Assembly (NCBI GenBank): GCA_027309555.1
Contig: DAIDCO010000005.1
Span: forward strand, 1 to 49,725
Length of the DNA: 49,725 nt
From: a bacterium
GTDB taxonomy: Archaea > Thermoplasmatota > Thermoplasmata > Lutacidiplasmatales > UBA184
Direction: 5' to 3'
Shown: one piece after another, positions 32,707 through 40,345 of the stretch
Numbering within the stretch: the stretch's first letter is position 1
Layout of the letters: each line of letters begins with the position of its first letter
Program-made: the position numbers and the translations under genes
The notes under the pieces: generated by a model
Databases searched by the model: none
The model's input: the letters and a program-made list of their open reading frames with translations, nothing else
Told to the model about the DNA's origin: nothing

Positions 32707-33740
32707 ACCCGATCCTCGTCCTCGGCGGGGGACCGGCCGGCCTCAGCGCCGCGAGTGAGCTCGCCGCCCTCGGGGCTCCTACGCTCCTCGTGGAGCGGGA
32801 GAGCTACCTCGGAGGGAACCCCGTCCGCTGGCACTACTCCCTCCTCGCCCCCGACCTCCGGCCGGCCGAGGAGGTCATCGGGGCGCTCCTAGAGCGGGTC
32901 GAGGGAGATGCCCGCATCGAGCGGCGCCTCTCGACGACCCTCACCAAGGCCGAGTTGGGGAGCCACGGCTACCGGGTCACCCTCGCCACCGCGGACGCGA
33001 GCGAGACGCGCGACGTGGCGGCGGTCGTCCTCGCGACCGGCTTCGACCACTTCGATTCCCGTCGGAAGTTCGAGTACGGCTACGGTCGCTTCCCGGATGT
33101 GGTCGACTTCAAAGAGCTCGAAGGGATGCTCCACGACAACAAGCTCGTCCGTCCTTCCGACGGGCAGCGACCGCACCGCATCGCCTGGGTCCTGTGCGTG
33201 GGCTCCCGGGACCTCCAGGTCGGGAACCCCTGGTGCTGCCGCTTGGGATGCGTCGTGAGCATCAAGCAGGCCGTCGAGGTCCGCCAAAAGCACCCGGAGG
33301 TTGACGCCTACATCTACTACATGGACATCCGGACCTACGGCCTCTGGGAAGACCTCTACTGGAAGTCGATGCAGGAGTACGGGATCAAGTTCATTCGCGG
33401 CCGGATCGGCGCGGTCACGCTCGCCGAAGGGGGGTCGCGCCTCCTCGCGACCGGAGAGGACACGATCTTGAGCCGCCCGACCGAGGTGCCGTTCGACATG
33501 ATCGTCCTCGCGAGCGGCATGGAAGCGAGCGCCGGAACCAAACAGGTCGCCGAACTCTTCGGGGTACCGGTCGGTCCGGAAGGGTTCCTCACCCCGCGGC
33601 TCACCGACCTCAACCCCGTGGACTCGGGCCTCCCGGGCGTCTTCCTCGCCGGCGCCGCGACCGGACCGAAGGCGATACCCGACGCCGTGACGGAGGGGAT
33701 GGGGGCCGCGCTCCGGGCATATCAGTATGCTCGGGATTGA
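32703..33740 (+). CDS. shdrA: sHdrA, flavin subunit
   Basis: 345 aa with a GTG start overlapping the hdrB1 stop. The FAD-binding loop is VLGGGPAGLSAASEL (residues 6-20), with the second dinucleotide signature VVLATGFDHFD and a C-terminal PGVFLAGAATGP. The iron-sulfur insert contributes C165, C178, C179 and C183. It is the short HdrA seen in sulfur oxidisers, without the extra ferredoxin domains of methanogen HdrA, and should be the flavin hub of the cytoplasmic complex. The next gene begins 14 bases before its stop. Assignment rests on length, Cys pattern and operon order. Confidence 0.9.
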   Translation: MNPILVLGGGPAGLSAASELAALGAPTLLVERESYLGGNPVRWHYSLLAPDLRPAEEVIGALLERVEGDARIERRLSTTLTKAELGSHGYRVTLATADASETRDVAAVVLATGFDHFDSRRKFEYGYGRFPDVVDFKELEGMLHDNKLVRPSDGQRPHRIAWVLCVGSRDLQVGNPWCCRLGCVVSIKQAVEVRQKHPEVDAYIYYMDIRTYGLWEDLYWKSMQEYGIKFIRGRIGAVTLAEGGSRLLATGEDTILSRPTEVPFDMIVLASGMEASAGTKQVAELFGVPVGPEGFLTPRLTDLNPVDSGLPGVFLAGAATGPKAIPDAVTEGMGAALRAYQYARD

Positions 33741-34464
33741 CCGACCGATGACCGGGCCGGCGCTCGGCGTCGAGACGCGCCGGGTCGCCCAGGCCTTCCA
33801 CGACCGCGTGCTGGTCTGCGGGATCGCTCCGGTGAACCGGCTCGAAGCGGCGCTCGAGGAAAAGCTCGCGGCGGTGCGCGCTCTCGAAATCACCCCGGAG
33901 CCCGACTTCGGCCGGGCGTTCGCCGACGCCCTCGCGGGCGTGGTCGCCGCCCGGCCGCACCGCGCGAAGATCCCCGAGGATCTGCCCGCCGCGACCGTGC
34001 GCGCGGTCCTTCGGGAGGCGCGCACGGGCCGGCTCGGTCCGGCCGACGTGCCGGCGGTCGCCGACCGTCTCGCGGGCGCCCCACGGGAGATCCGGATCGA
34101 CCTCGCCGCCGAGCTCCTCCACGCGGCGGCGCCGGACCGGCTCGCGCTCCTCGCTCGCTGGGTCTGGAACCCCGCTCGCCGGACCGGGATCCTCGCCGAA
34201 TTCGGGGGCGATCCGCCCGAGACGTACGCCGGCACGCAGGCCCGGCTCGCCGAGATCCGGCTCGAGCTCGGGGCGATCGGCTTTCCGAGCGCATCGTTCG
34301 CCGCCGTCGATGTCCTGCTCGCCCTCACCTACGCCGGCCGCCTCCAGGAGGCGGTCGACCGCAGCTTCCAGGGCGGGGGGATCGAACGCCTCTTGCCCGG
34401 CACCTATCCGCTCGCCGCCATCGTCCTCGGCGTTCGGAGGCGCCTCACCGATGCCGATCGTTGA
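33727..34464 (+). CDS. Conserved sHdr-operon protein (hyp/sHdrH position)
   Basis: 245 aa, Ala/Arg/Leu-rich and mostly helical by composition, with a single Cys near residue 31 and no cofactor motif. It occupies exactly the place of the uncharacterised 'hyp' gene found between hdrA and hdrC2 in sulfur-oxidiser hdr clusters. It overlaps hdrA by 14 bases and hdrC2 by 14 bases, so it is translated with them. A second ATG at 33748 is an alternative start. The role is unknown; an assembly or structural factor of the complex is my inference from the invariant position. Confidence 0.7.
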   Translation: MLGIDRPMTGPALGVETRRVAQAFHDRVLVCGIAPVNRLEAALEEKLAAVRALEITPEPDFGRAFADALAGVVAARPHRAKIPEDLPAATVRAVLREARTGRLGPADVPAVADRLAGAPREIRIDLAAELLHAAAPDRLALLARWVWNPARRTGILAEFGGDPPETYAGTQARLAEIRLELGAIGFPSASFAAVDVLLALTYAGRLQEAVDRSFQGGGIERLLPGTYPLAAIVLGVRRRLTDADR

Positions 34465-35182
34465 GAAGTCGCTCGTCTCGGTCGACCGGGTCGAGCATCT
34501 CGAGGTCGAGGGGATCGACGTCTCGGGCGACTGGAACACGTTCCTGCGCTCGCGCGTGGTGACCGACCTCGACGTGAAGATCGCCGATTGGGTGAAGGGC
34601 CAGCCGCAGGGCGAGACGATCTCGCGCTGCTGGCAGTGCGGGACGTGCACGGCCGGCTGTTGCCTCCACACCGACTACGGGCTCGAGGAGTTCAATCCGC
34701 GCTACTTCATCTACCTCGCCCAGATCGGCTACGAGGAAGAGCTCCGACGATATGCGAGCACGATCTGGCGCTGCGTTTCCTGCAACAAGTGCGTCGAGCG
34801 CTGCCCGAAGGGCGTGAAGGTCGAGGAGGTCATCCACACGATCGGCACGTACCTCGAACTGTCGGGCGGAGCGGCGGAGAGTCCCGCCGACCGCTTCGAC
34901 CGCGCCTACACCGAGAACCTGCTCGGGCGCGGCATCCTCGACGAGGCGGCGCTGTTCCGGACCTACGAACGGCTCGAGGGTCGCCGCACTCCGGCCCGAG
35001 AGCTCCTGCGCCTGGGCCTCACTCTCCTCAAGAGCGGGCGACTCCACACCGGGCCGTTCGCGCACCGTACGCGGGGGTGGAACCGGATGCGCAAGGTCCT
35101 CGAGGCGAAACTGACCGAGGACCGCGCGCGCCGACGCGCGAGCGTTCCCGCTCCCCCGGTACCCTCCGGGAGGAAACCATGA
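34451..35182 (+). CDS. shdrC2: sHdrC2, iron-sulfur subunit
   Basis: 243 aa with two canonical 4Fe-4S sites: C60-x2-C63-x2-C66-x3-C70 and C108-x2-C111-x2-C114-x3-C118, followed by CPKGVKVEEVIHTIG as in HdrC proteins. It should link HdrA with HdrB2. The ATG lies within the end of the preceding gene, and its stop overlaps the hdrB2 start as ATGA. The C-terminal ~40 residues are basic and Pro-rich and probably flexible. Confidence 0.9.
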   Translation: MPIVEKSLVSVDRVEHLEVEGIDVSGDWNTFLRSRVVTDLDVKIADWVKGQPQGETISRCWQCGTCTAGCCLHTDYGLEEFNPRYFIYLAQIGYEEELRRYASTIWRCVSCNKCVERCPKGVKVEEVIHTIGTYLELSGGAAESPADRFDRAYTENLLGRGILDEAALFRTYERLEGRRTPARELLRLGLTLLKSGRLHTGPFAHRTRGWNRMRKVLEAKLTEDRARRRASVPAPPVPSGRKP

Positions 35183-36114
35183 ACGCGGCTCCCGCTCGGG
35201 GCCCCGTCGATGCGGTCCCCGCGTACTACCCGGGATGCTCGCTCGACGGCCTCGGCAAGGCCTACGAGGTGACCTGCCAGCAGGTCCTCGACCGGCTCGA
35301 CCTCTCGCTCGACCGGATCGTCGACTACAACTGCTGCGGAGCGACCGAGGTGAAGAACCTGAGCCAGGACGTCTCGATCGCCTTGCCAGCCCGGAATCTC
35401 GCGCTCGCTCGGTCGATGGACCGGCACCAGGTCGTCGCCGCCTGCAACGGCTGCGTCTACTCGCTCGCCCGGGCCAACGATGCGGTCCACGAAGAGGCGA
35501 CACGCACCCGCATCAACGCGACGCTCCAAGCGGGCGGGTCCCCCGCGTACGACGGGAGCGCATCGGTCCAGCACGTCCTCGAGTTCATCTACCAGCGGGC
35601 CGGCCTCGAGCGCGTGCGCGCCGCGGTCCGCCGGCCGCTCACCGGGCTCACCGTCGCGCCGTACTACGGGTGCCTCTACACCCGTCCGAAGCGCTACACG
35701 GGGGTCGGCACGACTCCCGGCACCGACGACCCGGAGCACCCGCACTTCCTCGACGAGCTCCTTCGGGCCTGTGGGGCCAAGGTCGTCGAGGAGTACTCGG
35801 CGAAGACGATCTGCTGCGGAGGGGGTCACGCGCTCAGCGACCTCGACGTGTCGGTCGCCTTCGGCGCATCGATCCTGAACGAGGCCAAGCGGGCGGGCGC
35901 CGACCTGGTCGCCACGATCTGCCCGCTCGGGCAGATCAACATCGAGAACCATCTCGACCGGATCCGCGCCGAGTTCGGCGAGGAGATCGTTCGGCCCGTC
36001 GCCTACTTCACGCAGCTGATGAGCCTCGCCTTCGGCTCGAGCCTCAAGCAGGCTCGTCTCGGCGACAACTTTTCCCGGCCCGACCTCTTTTTGCGCGCGA
36101 GAGGTTTTGTCTAG
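35179..36114 (+). CDS. shdrB2: sHdrB2, CCG-domain subunit
   Basis: 311 aa. Two CCG domains are recognisable. The N-terminal one is complete: C20, C52-C53-G and C89-x2-C92. The C-terminal one has C165, C212-C213-G and C248, where CPLG replaces the usual CxxC. The start YYPGCSLDG is typical of HdrB. It is the likely catalytic subunit, with a noncubane cluster acting on sulfane sulfur delivered by carrier proteins. The ATG has GGGAGGA eight bases upstream and overlaps the hdrC2 stop. It is followed by the lipoyl-protein gene, as in known sHdr operons. Confidence 0.9.
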   Translation: MNAAPARGPVDAVPAYYPGCSLDGLGKAYEVTCQQVLDRLDLSLDRIVDYNCCGATEVKNLSQDVSIALPARNLALARSMDRHQVVAACNGCVYSLARANDAVHEEATRTRINATLQAGGSPAYDGSASVQHVLEFIYQRAGLERVRAAVRRPLTGLTVAPYYGCLYTRPKRYTGVGTTPGTDDPEHPHFLDELLRACGAKVVEEYSAKTICCGGGHALSDLDVSVAFGASILNEAKRAGADLVATICPLGQINIENHLDRIRAEFGEEIVRPVAYFTQLMSLAFGSSLKQARLGDNFSRPDLFLRARGFV

Positions 36115-36137
36115 TACCGGAGGGAGGAAGCGAGATC

Positions 36138-36587
36138 ATGGCGATCCTGAACGGCTGCGAGTTCCCCGACGATCGGTCCTACTACATCGAGCGCACCCAG
36201 ATGACCTGGGTCCGGGTCGAGGGAGACCGGGTGACCGTGGGCCTGACCGACCCCGCGCAGACCCGGGCGGGGAAGATCCTCCACGTTCGCCTGAAGGCGC
36301 CCGGGACCGCCCGCGAGCGGGGGAAACCGGTCGCGACGGTCGAGAGCGGCAAATGGGCCGGACCGGTGATGGCCCCCATCTCGGGAACGGTCGTCGAGGC
36401 GAACTCCGAGGTCGAAGCGGACCCGTCGCTCCTCAACACGGACCCGTACGGCCGCGGCTGGATCGTGCGGATGACTCCGAGCGCGCCGGCCGAGCTCGCG
36501 ACGCTCCTCACGGGCGACGCCGCGCTCTCGCGCTTCCAGGAGATCCTTGCGAAGGACAATATCCGATGCGTGCGTTGCCAGGCGTGA
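36138..36587 (+). CDS. lbpA: Lipoate-binding protein of the sHdr pathway
   Basis: 149 aa GcvH-like lipoyl protein. The lipoyl-lysine motif VESGKWAGPVMAPISG puts the modified Lys at position 72. In sulfur oxidisers LbpA is not part of glycine cleavage but the specific lipoylated partner of sHdr, carrying sulfur or electrons. The C-terminus ends NIRCVRCQA, a CxxC pair at the very end. A strong purine-rich ribosome-binding region (GGAGGGAGGAAG) precedes the ATG. No glycine-cleavage genes are nearby, while a lipoate ligase gene follows two genes later. A second lipoyl protein is encoded at 39220. Confidence 0.92.
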   Translation: MAILNGCEFPDDRSYYIERTQMTWVRVEGDRVTVGLTDPAQTRAGKILHVRLKAPGTARERGKPVATVESGKWAGPVMAPISGTVVEANSEVEADPSLLNTDPYGRGWIVRMTPSAPAELATLLTGDAALSRFQEILAKDNIRCVRCQA

Positions 36588-36600
36588 GAAGGAAGGACCC

Positions 36601-37005
36601 GTGAGCGAAGCGACCCCCACGAGCCCGACCCCCGACCCGGCGGGAAAGAAGATCCTGATGATCATGACCACCGGGCCGGAAGACCCGGACAAGACCTACG
36701 CCCCGTTCTACACCGCCGCGCTCATGGCGGCGATGGAGATCGACACCACGATGTACTTCCTCATGCACGCGCCCGAGCTCCTGCGCAAGGGCGCGGCGGA
36801 GAAGGTGCCGCTCAAGAAGGGCGGGAACCTCAAGATGTTCGTCGACATGGCCCAGGAGAACGGTGTGAAGTTCGTTGCCTGCGCCGAGAGCTGCCGCGAC
36901 CTCTGCGAGATCGCCCCCGGGGAGCTCATCGACGGGGTGAAGCTGGTCGGCTCCGCGACGATGGCCGACCTCGCGCTCGAGGCCGACTCGGTGCTCTCGT
37001 TCTAG
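36601..37005 (+). CDS. DsrE-family sulfur-carrier protein
   Basis: 134 aa from a GTG start with AGAAGGAAGG upstream. DsrE fold: KKILMIMTTGPEDPDKTYAP opening, hydrophobic alternating strands, and a distal segment FVACAESCRDLCEI with three Cys (94, 98, 102) where most relatives have one functional Cys. It ends in MADLALEADSVLSF, typical of the family. It sits between lbpA and the lipoate ligase in the sHdr operon, so a job in passing sulfane sulfur to or from sHdr is likely. The three-Cys arrangement is unusual, and could bind a metal or form a disulfide. Confidence 0.85.
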   Translation: MSEATPTSPTPDPAGKKILMIMTTGPEDPDKTYAPFYTAALMAAMEIDTTMYFLMHAPELLRKGAAEKVPLKKGGNLKMFVDMAQENGVKFVACAESCRDLCEIAPGELIDGVKLVGSATMADLALEADSVLSF

Positions 37006-37032
37006 TGCCCCACCCGTGGGAGTCGGACCTCC

Positions 37033-38157
37033 ATGCACGTCTGGCGTTGGCTCGACCTCGGCGGGGTCGACGGCGCCACGATGGTCAACGTCTTCGTCGC
37101 GCTGGCGGGGCCGGTGGGGGCGGGGCGTTCCCCGCCGACCGTCCTCGCGCTCCACCCCTCCAGCCCGTTCGCGAACGTCGGTTTCCACCAGGAGGCCGAA
37201 CGCGAGATCGACCTCGACTACTGCCGCGACCACCACATCCCGGTCGTGCGACGGGTCGTGGGCGGCGGGGCGATCCTCGACGGCCCGTGGGAGCAGGACT
37301 ACATGGTGATCGTGCCGGCGGGTGCCCCTGGGACGGACGGGGGCGTCGCCGGCTTCTACGAGCGCTACCTTGCGCCGGTGCGCGCGACCCTGGCCCGGCT
37401 CGGGGTCGCCGCCGAGCGTTCGGGGGTCAACGACCTCGCCAGCGGCGGCCGCAAGGTGAGCGCGAACGGGGCGATGATGCTCGACGGGAGCTGGGTGCTG
37501 GTCGGCGACCTCCTCCTCGACGTCGACGTAGCCGCGATGAGCCGCGTGCTCCGGGTCCCGGACGAGAAGTTCCGCGGCAAGCTCGCGAGCGGCATGGCGG
37601 AGTGGCTCACCTCGGTCCGGGCCGTGACCGGCCGCGCGCCCGAACGCCCGCAGGTCGTCGCGCTGCTTCGGGAGGAGTTCGCCCGCGCGTTCGCGGTCGA
37701 GCTCTCCGACGGGAGCCTGACCGAGGAGGAGTCCCGGTCTCTCAGGGAGCTCCGGGGCTCCCGGACGACGGCGGAGTGGACGTTCCAGAAGGACCGGGCC
37801 CACCCCGGGCTCGCCGCCGCCCCCGAGGAAGGACGCGCGATCAAGATCTCGAGCGAGGCGACCCTCGCCCGCGCCGACCGCAAGGCGGGCAAGCTCGTCC
37901 GCGTGACGCTCCTCTACCGTCGCGGACGGATCGACGAGGTACAGTTCTCGGGGGACTTCTTCACCCAGCCGTTCGATGGCCACATCGCCGAGCTCGAAAA
38001 GGCGCTCGCGGGCGTCCCGCTCGCCGAGCCCGAGATCACCCGGGTGGTCGCCGAATGGTTGCGCTCGCGGTCGGTCCAGTTGATCGGGGCGGGCCCGACC
38101 GACCTCGCGAAGACGATCCTCGCGGCGGCGGCGCTCCCCCCGGCCTCGCCGTCGTAG
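37033..38157 (+). CDS. Lipoate-protein ligase for the sHdr lipoyl protein
   Basis: 374 aa of the LplA family. Motifs: RRVVGGGAILDGPWEQDY (the RRxxGGG lipoyl-AMP loop) and SGVNDLASGGRKVSANGAM, with the catalytic Lys after GR. Residues ~255-350 resemble the C-terminal accessory domain of full-length ligases (GDFFTQPFDGHIAELEKAL). It should activate lipoate or octanoate with ATP and attach it to LbpA Lys72. It is the last gene of the plus-strand operon, 27 bases after the dsrE-type gene, and ends 22 bases from the stop of the converging second ligase gene. No lipoyl synthase is visible in the window. Confidence 0.87.
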   Translation: MHVWRWLDLGGVDGATMVNVFVALAGPVGAGRSPPTVLALHPSSPFANVGFHQEAEREIDLDYCRDHHIPVVRRVVGGGAILDGPWEQDYMVIVPAGAPGTDGGVAGFYERYLAPVRATLARLGVAAERSGVNDLASGGRKVSANGAMMLDGSWVLVGDLLLDVDVAAMSRVLRVPDEKFRGKLASGMAEWLTSVRAVTGRAPERPQVVALLREEFARAFAVELSDGSLTEEESRSLRELRGSRTTAEWTFQKDRAHPGLAAAPEEGRAIKISSEATLARADRKAGKLVRVTLLYRRGRIDEVQFSGDFFTQPFDGHIAELEKALAGVPLAEPEITRVVAEWLRSRSVQLIGAGPTDLAKTILAAAALPPASPS

Positions 38158-38179
38158 GGCGCCCGCTTTCGACCCCCGG

Positions 38180-39223
38180 TCAGTCGAAACCGGACGTGCG
38201 CTCGACGGCGCGACGCAGCGTCGCGAGCGCCGGCGCGTCTGGGGGAAGGGGGACCGCGGGCTCCCCACCGTGGTCGGAGAGCAGAAACCCCTCGCGGAGC
38301 TCGCTCCCGTCGACGATCGCGATCTCGAGCCCCTCGCCTTCCGCGTGGTCGAAGACCAGGATCCCACGCGGGCCGGCGATCCGCAACTTTCGGATCGGCC
38401 CGCCGGGAGCGCGGGGGATCGGCGGGAGCTCTCGCCAGGCCGGGTCCTGGTGGCGGGGCCACGTCTCGGTTTCGAACCGCCGTTCCTCGGCGGGGAGCGG
38501 TGGGCCGCGGCGGGCGTCGAACAGCCGCTCGGCGCGGAACGCCTCTACCAGCGCGCGCGTGAGCACCTCCCAACGCGGCGGCGCGCCGGTCTCGCGCTCC
38601 CAGGAGGTCATCCACCGGTCGACCTCGCGCCGAACGATCGGCCGGAGGCCGGGAGCAGGAAGGCGTACGAGGTCGGTCATGGTCCGGGTATCGGCGCGGC
38701 CGAGGAACCCCCCGACCAGGAGGTGCGCCCCGTCCCAGTCGCCGCCCGCGTTTCCCGAGATCTTCCGTTCGCCGACCACGAGGTCGCTCGGAACGCGGAG
38801 CTCGGCGGCGAGGCCGAGCGACCGGGCGGCCCGCACCGGCCCCGCTAGGAACCGCGCGAGGTCGGCGGGTCCGCCCGGCCCGCCGGCCTCGTCGCGGTAG
38901 ACCAGCTGATAGAACCCCTGGTCCGGGTCGAGGTAGGTCGTGCCGCCCCCTTCGACCCGCCGCAGCACCGGTAGCGGGCGGCGCTCGAGGAACCCCGGAT
39001 CGAGCTCCTCGACGAACGACTGGTGAAAGCCGAGGGAGATGTAGGGCGCGTCGGGCTGCGCGACGAGCAGGGTGTTCGGCGCTTCGTTCGCGGCGACCGA
39101 GGCGGCGACGGCTTCCACGAACGCCTGGGCGCGTTCGGGGGCGCATCGCCCGAGGTCGAGGAGCCGCCAGACGGGGAGCTCGTCCGCGCGGGGCGAGGCC
39201 GTTCCGCGGTCGGAGGCGTTCAC
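38180..39223 (-). CDS. Second lipoate-protein ligase-like protein
   Basis: 347 aa from a GTG that overlaps the stop of the lipoyl-protein gene (GTGA). It shares the ligase core with the enzyme at 37033: YISLGFHQSF, LRRVEGGGTTYLDPDQGFY, and DLVVGERKISGNAGG with the catalytic Lys. The C-terminal ~90 residues differ (KLRIAGPRGILVFDHAEGEG) and do not look like the usual accessory domain. Being coupled to its own lipoyl protein, it is probably dedicated to it. It is the last gene of the long minus-strand run. Confidence 0.82.
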   Translation of the reverse strand: MNASDRGTASPRADELPVWRLLDLGRCAPERAQAFVEAVAASVAANEAPNTLLVAQPDAPYISLGFHQSFVEELDPGFLERRPLPVLRRVEGGGTTYLDPDQGFYQLVYRDEAGGPGGPADLARFLAGPVRAARSLGLAAELRVPSDLVVGERKISGNAGGDWDGAHLLVGGFLGRADTRTMTDLVRLPAPGLRPIVRREVDRWMTSWERETGAPPRWEVLTRALVEAFRAERLFDARRGPPLPAEERRFETETWPRHQDPAWRELPPIPRAPGGPIRKLRIAGPRGILVFDHAEGEGLEIAIVDGSELREGFLLSDHGGEPAVPLPPDAPALATLRRAVERTSGFD

Positions 39224-39621
39224 CGCTCTTCCCCGTCGGTCCGTCGTCCCGCGCGGGCTTCGAGGGCTCCCGGGTCGCGCGGTCGCATCCGGTAGAGCCA
39301 GCCGGCGCCGTACGGATCCCGAAGGATGAGGGACGGGTCGGCTTCGGCGCTCGCGTTCCCTTCGAGGACCGTGCCGTCGACGGGGAGCCCGAGATGCCCG
39401 ACCCACTTCTCCGACTCGAGCGAGAGGGCCGACTCTCCGGCGGTGTAGGTGCGGCCGACCGTGGGGCCCCGGAATCGGGCGATCCGCCCGGCCCGCTGGA
39501 CGCCCCCCTCGGTCAGCCCGACGACGTACGAGCCGTCCGGCGCGCGACGGAACCAGAGGTCCGGGCCGATCGGGCAGGCGGTCGCGCGCGGAGACGGCGG
39601 GCCCGGCGCGGCGAAAGGCAT
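39220..39621 (-). CDS. Second GcvH-like lipoyl protein
   Basis: 133 aa. The lipoyl site is LSLESEKWVGHLGLPVDGTV with Lys72, the same position as in LbpA, followed by EGNASAEADPSLILRDPYGAGWLYRM, which parallels the DPSLLNTDPYGRGWIVRM end of LbpA. The C-terminal CxxC of LbpA is absent. It lies 6 bases after DUF1641 and overlaps the second ligase gene by four bases. Given its coupling to the SQR-like gene pair, it may be a lipoyl carrier for sulfide-quinone oxidoreduction or a variant sHdr partner. This is inference from position. Confidence 0.82.
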   Translation of the reverse strand: MPFAAPGPPSPRATACPIGPDLWFRRAPDGSYVVGLTEGGVQRAGRIARFRGPTVGRTYTAGESALSLESEKWVGHLGLPVDGTVLEGNASAEADPSLILRDPYGAGWLYRMRPRDPGALEARAGRRTDGEER

Positions 39622-39627
39622 CGCCTC

Positions 39628-40335
39628 CTACCGCGATGGACCCGGGGGTGCCGACGTCCGACCGAGCCCCTTCAGGAGCAGCAGCAGCACCTTGAGGCCC
39701 CGCTGGGTCTCGGGATCGCGCAGCGCCCGACCGATCGCAAAGACCCCCGAGACGTCCGGGATCTCGGCGATCGCCTTCTCGCGGGCGGCCGGGTTCGCGA
39801 GCACGCCCGAGGAGTCGGAGAGCATCGAGAGCGTCGGTCCGGCTCGCACGGCCGCGTGGACGAGCGGCTCGATCTCCTCCTTCGAGGGCAGCGACTCGAT
39901 GAAGTGGACCCAGCCGATCGCGGAGGCCCCGGCATGCGCGACCATCCCATCGGTCGTCGCCTGGGCCACCCCGACCAGCCCTTCCGCTAGCGTCACGAGG
40001 GTCTCGAGCGCGCCGGTCTCCTTCCACTCGGCGAGCCGGTCGATGAGGAAGAGCACCGCGTCGCGGCGGCGCTCGTCCTCGGCGACCCAGTCCAGCAGCG
40101 AGAGGGCGCCGACGAGGGTCGAGCCGGCCGAGACGAGCATCCGGTCGGTTACCGCGTCGCTCACTCCCACCACCCCTTCGGCGATGGAGAAGAGCCGGTC
40201 GAGGGTGCCGTCCGACTGCCAGCGCGCGAGGCGATCGCCGAGCAGTTGGATCGCCGCGGCGGGGTCCGGTACGGCCGGGCCGGGGGCGCCGGAGGCGCTC
40301 GCGGCCGGGGCGGCGGGTGCGGGAGGGGACGTCAT
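39628..40335 (-). CDS. DUF1641-family protein
   Basis: 235 aa. An Ala/Pro-rich N-terminus of ~25 residues is followed by two internally similar helical segments (LDRLFSIAEGVVGVSDAVTD and LETLVTLAEGLVGVAQATTD), the pattern of the DUF1641 family, which is frequently encoded beside SQR-like flavoproteins in archaea and bacteria. There are no cofactor motifs and no Cys. It starts 10 bases after the SQR-like gene stops, so they are cotranscribed. The likely role is an accessory or docking subunit of the SQR-like enzyme. Confidence 0.8.
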   Translation of the reverse strand: MTSPPAPAAPAASASGAPGPAVPDPAAAIQLLGDRLARWQSDGTLDRLFSIAEGVVGVSDAVTDRMLVSAGSTLVGALSLLDWVAEDERRRDAVLFLIDRLAEWKETGALETLVTLAEGLVGVAQATTDGMVAHAGASAIGWVHFIESLPSKEEIEPLVHAAVRAGPTLSMLSDSSGVLANPAAREKAIAEIPDVSGVFAIGRALRDPETQRGLKVLLLLLKGLGRTSAPPGPSR

Positions 40336-40345
40336 CGTTGCCCCC

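Noticed and set aside
30554-36114. Methanogenic heterodisulfide reductase HdrABC
   Set aside because: HdrA is the short form without ferredoxin domains, there are two B and two C genes with an intervening hyp gene, and lbpA, dsrE and tusA are nearby; no methanogenesis genes are present.
39220-39621. Glycine cleavage system H protein
   Set aside because: No gcvP or gcvT is present, the gene is coupled to SQR, DUF1641 and a lipoate ligase, and its sequence parallels the sHdr LbpA; a role in sulfur metabolism is more likely.
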